Assembly: GCA_050014815.1 (NCBI GenBank)
Contig: JBEKCP010000378.1
Span: forward strand, 1-6,206
Source of the DNA: JBEKCP01 sp050014815
GTDB lineage: Bacteria; Planctomycetota; Planctomycetia; Pirellulales; Thermoguttaceae
DNA length: 6,206 bases
Direction: 5' to 3'
This document shows, piece after piece, positions 5,464-6,206 of this stretch. Position 1 is the stretch's first letter. Each line of letters begins with the position of its first letter. The notes beneath the pieces are model-generated. The model had not been told where the DNA came from. It did no database searches and saw only the letters and a program-made list of their open reading frames with translations. A program made the translations under genes and the position numbers.

Positions 5464-6165
5464 ATGGTACGATCACGTTCAGCAGCAGCCACTTTGTCAT
5501 TGCCCTGCACCGATGCGACGATGCCCCTGTCCAGCCAAGAAGCAGAATTCTTCGTCTCGGTGATCCTGCATGCAGGTAAGGACACTGATATGCTCGACCG
5601 GGCAGTCAGTTCCGTCTTACAACAAACCTTTGCCGACTGGGAACTCCTGGTGTTCGGAGATGGCTCAGTCGATGGCATTCGTGAGGACATGCGACCCTGG
5701 ACCCGTCAGGATCGGCGGATTCGAGTCATGGATTTTGTCACAGACAGCCGGATCGGCGAACCCCGCAACGCGGTGATGAGCCAGGCGCGTGGCGAGTTCG
5801 TCACCCACCTGGACGCTGGCGACGAGTATTACCCGGACTACATCGAGCAGGTTGCGCGGTGCCGCGACAAGACCGATGTGTTGGTGTTCGGCTATGACGT
5901 AGTCTACCAGGATGGTGCAATGGTAGAACGAGCGGCAAAACGCGGCCCACGCGCCGGCGGCAATGTGTTCTCCATGAACCCGATCGCGCCTCTGGGCGTA
6001 TCCCACCGCCGGGCGATTGTCGAGCGTGTAGGCGGGTTCAACAACCTGCTCTGGCAGCATGAGGACTCGGATCTTTGGCAACGGCTGGAGCGAGCCGAAG
6101 TGCGGCTCGTGTTCATACCGCTCAAGAGCGGGCGACACTATGTCTCGCTGGCCAGGGCGGACTGA
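5464..6165 (+). CDS. Small family 2 (GT-A) glycosyltransferase
   Basis: The product is up to 233 residues and would transfer a sugar from a nucleotide-sugar donor to an unknown acceptor. The GT2 pattern is clear: VSVIL strand (31-35), AVSSVLQQTFADWELLVFGDGSVDG (47-71) in the place of the usual 'SVL.QT..d.EllvvdDGStDg', EPRNAVMSQARGEF (99-112), the metal-binding-type motif HLDAGDEYYPDYI (115-127, Asp117 and Asp120), and HEDSDLWQRL (199-208) carrying the probable catalytic acidic residue. The first Asp of 'DDGS' is Gly (GDGS), a variant seen in other GT2 enzymes. There is no membrane segment or extra domain, so it is a compact cytoplasmic catalytic domain. Two starts are possible: ATG 5464, or ATG 5521 (MPLSSQEAEFF), which places the first strand nearer the N-terminus as is usual in the family. 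Neither has a good Shine-Dalgarno sequence. Residues 1-19 look non-conserved, so 5521 may be the true start. The gene is divergent from the phage module and its substrate cannot be told. Confidence 0.85.
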   Translation: MVRSRSAAATLSLPCTDATMPLSSQEAEFFVSVILHAGKDTDMLDRAVSSVLQQTFADWELLVFGDGSVDGIREDMRPWTRQDRRIRVMDFVTDSRIGEPRNAVMSQARGEFVTHLDAGDEYYPDYIEQVARCRDKTDVLVFGYDVVYQDGAMVERAAKRGPRAGGNVFSMNPIAPLGVSHRRAIVERVGGFNNLLWQHEDSDLWQRLERAEVRLVFIPLKSGRHYVSLARAD

Positions 6166-6206
6166 GAACCATCAGAGTCATGGCAACAGGGGCGCCCTGC
6201 GGATTT

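Noticed and set aside
4898..5500. Minus-strand open frame of 200 codons upstream of the phage module
   Set aside because: Composition is irregular (Ser/Thr/Pro/Arg runs), it overlaps the plus-strand promoter and gene start, and the only protein-like part of the area (the coiled coil) is in a different frame.
6180..6206. ATG with an open frame to the right edge after the glycosyltransferase (M A T G A P C G F)
   Set aside because: Only nine codons are visible and there is no Shine-Dalgarno sequence. The small stem CAGGG-GCG-CCCTG at 6187-6199 could equally be part of a terminator cut by the edge.
1..6206. CRISPR array, rRNA or complete insertion sequence
   Set aside because: No regularly spaced repeats, no rRNA-like conserved blocks, and no intact transposase or terminal inverted repeats were seen.

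Overview
The window is GC-rich and gene-dense. It looks like a bacterial chromosome carrying part of a tailed-phage morphogenesis module. The style of the capsid proteins, together with an integrase-like remnant beside them, suggests a Planctomycetota host (for example Pirellulales-type). That is an impression from memory, not something the DNA proves.

Left and centre (1-4633): five genes on the minus strand, read from right to left. They are a capsid maturation protease fused to a scaffold (3248-4633), a head decoration protein (2440-3186), a lambda gpE-type major capsid protein (1094-2236), an unrecognised 188-aa protein where head-tail joining genes usually lie (433-999), and a tail-tube-like protein cut by the left edge (1-422). 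The order protease/scaffold, decoration, capsid, connector, tail is the normal capsid-assembly order. Portal and terminase genes would be expected next, upstream of the protease, but are not there.

The 203-bp gap between decoration and capsid genes holds the most striking non-coding signal. On the coding strand it contains a 15-bp hairpin with a GCAA tetraloop and a following T-tract, which looks like an intrinsic terminator. It also contains a perfect 16-bp partner further upstream that can pair with the 3' arm of that hairpin instead. This is the architecture of a terminator/antiterminator switch about 30 nt before the capsid start codon. A second notable feature is an in-frame internal start with its own Shine-Dalgarno sequence at the protease/scaffold boundary, as in lambda C/Nu3 and Mu I/Z.

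Right (4634-6206): about 830 bp without a convincing intact gene. It contains a short coiled-coil remnant resembling the N-terminus of an integrase-type transposase, then a good sigma-70-like promoter on the plus strand. That promoter reads into a small family 2 glycosyltransferase gene (5464-6165), divergent from the phage module. No functional link between the glycosyltransferase and the phage genes is visible.
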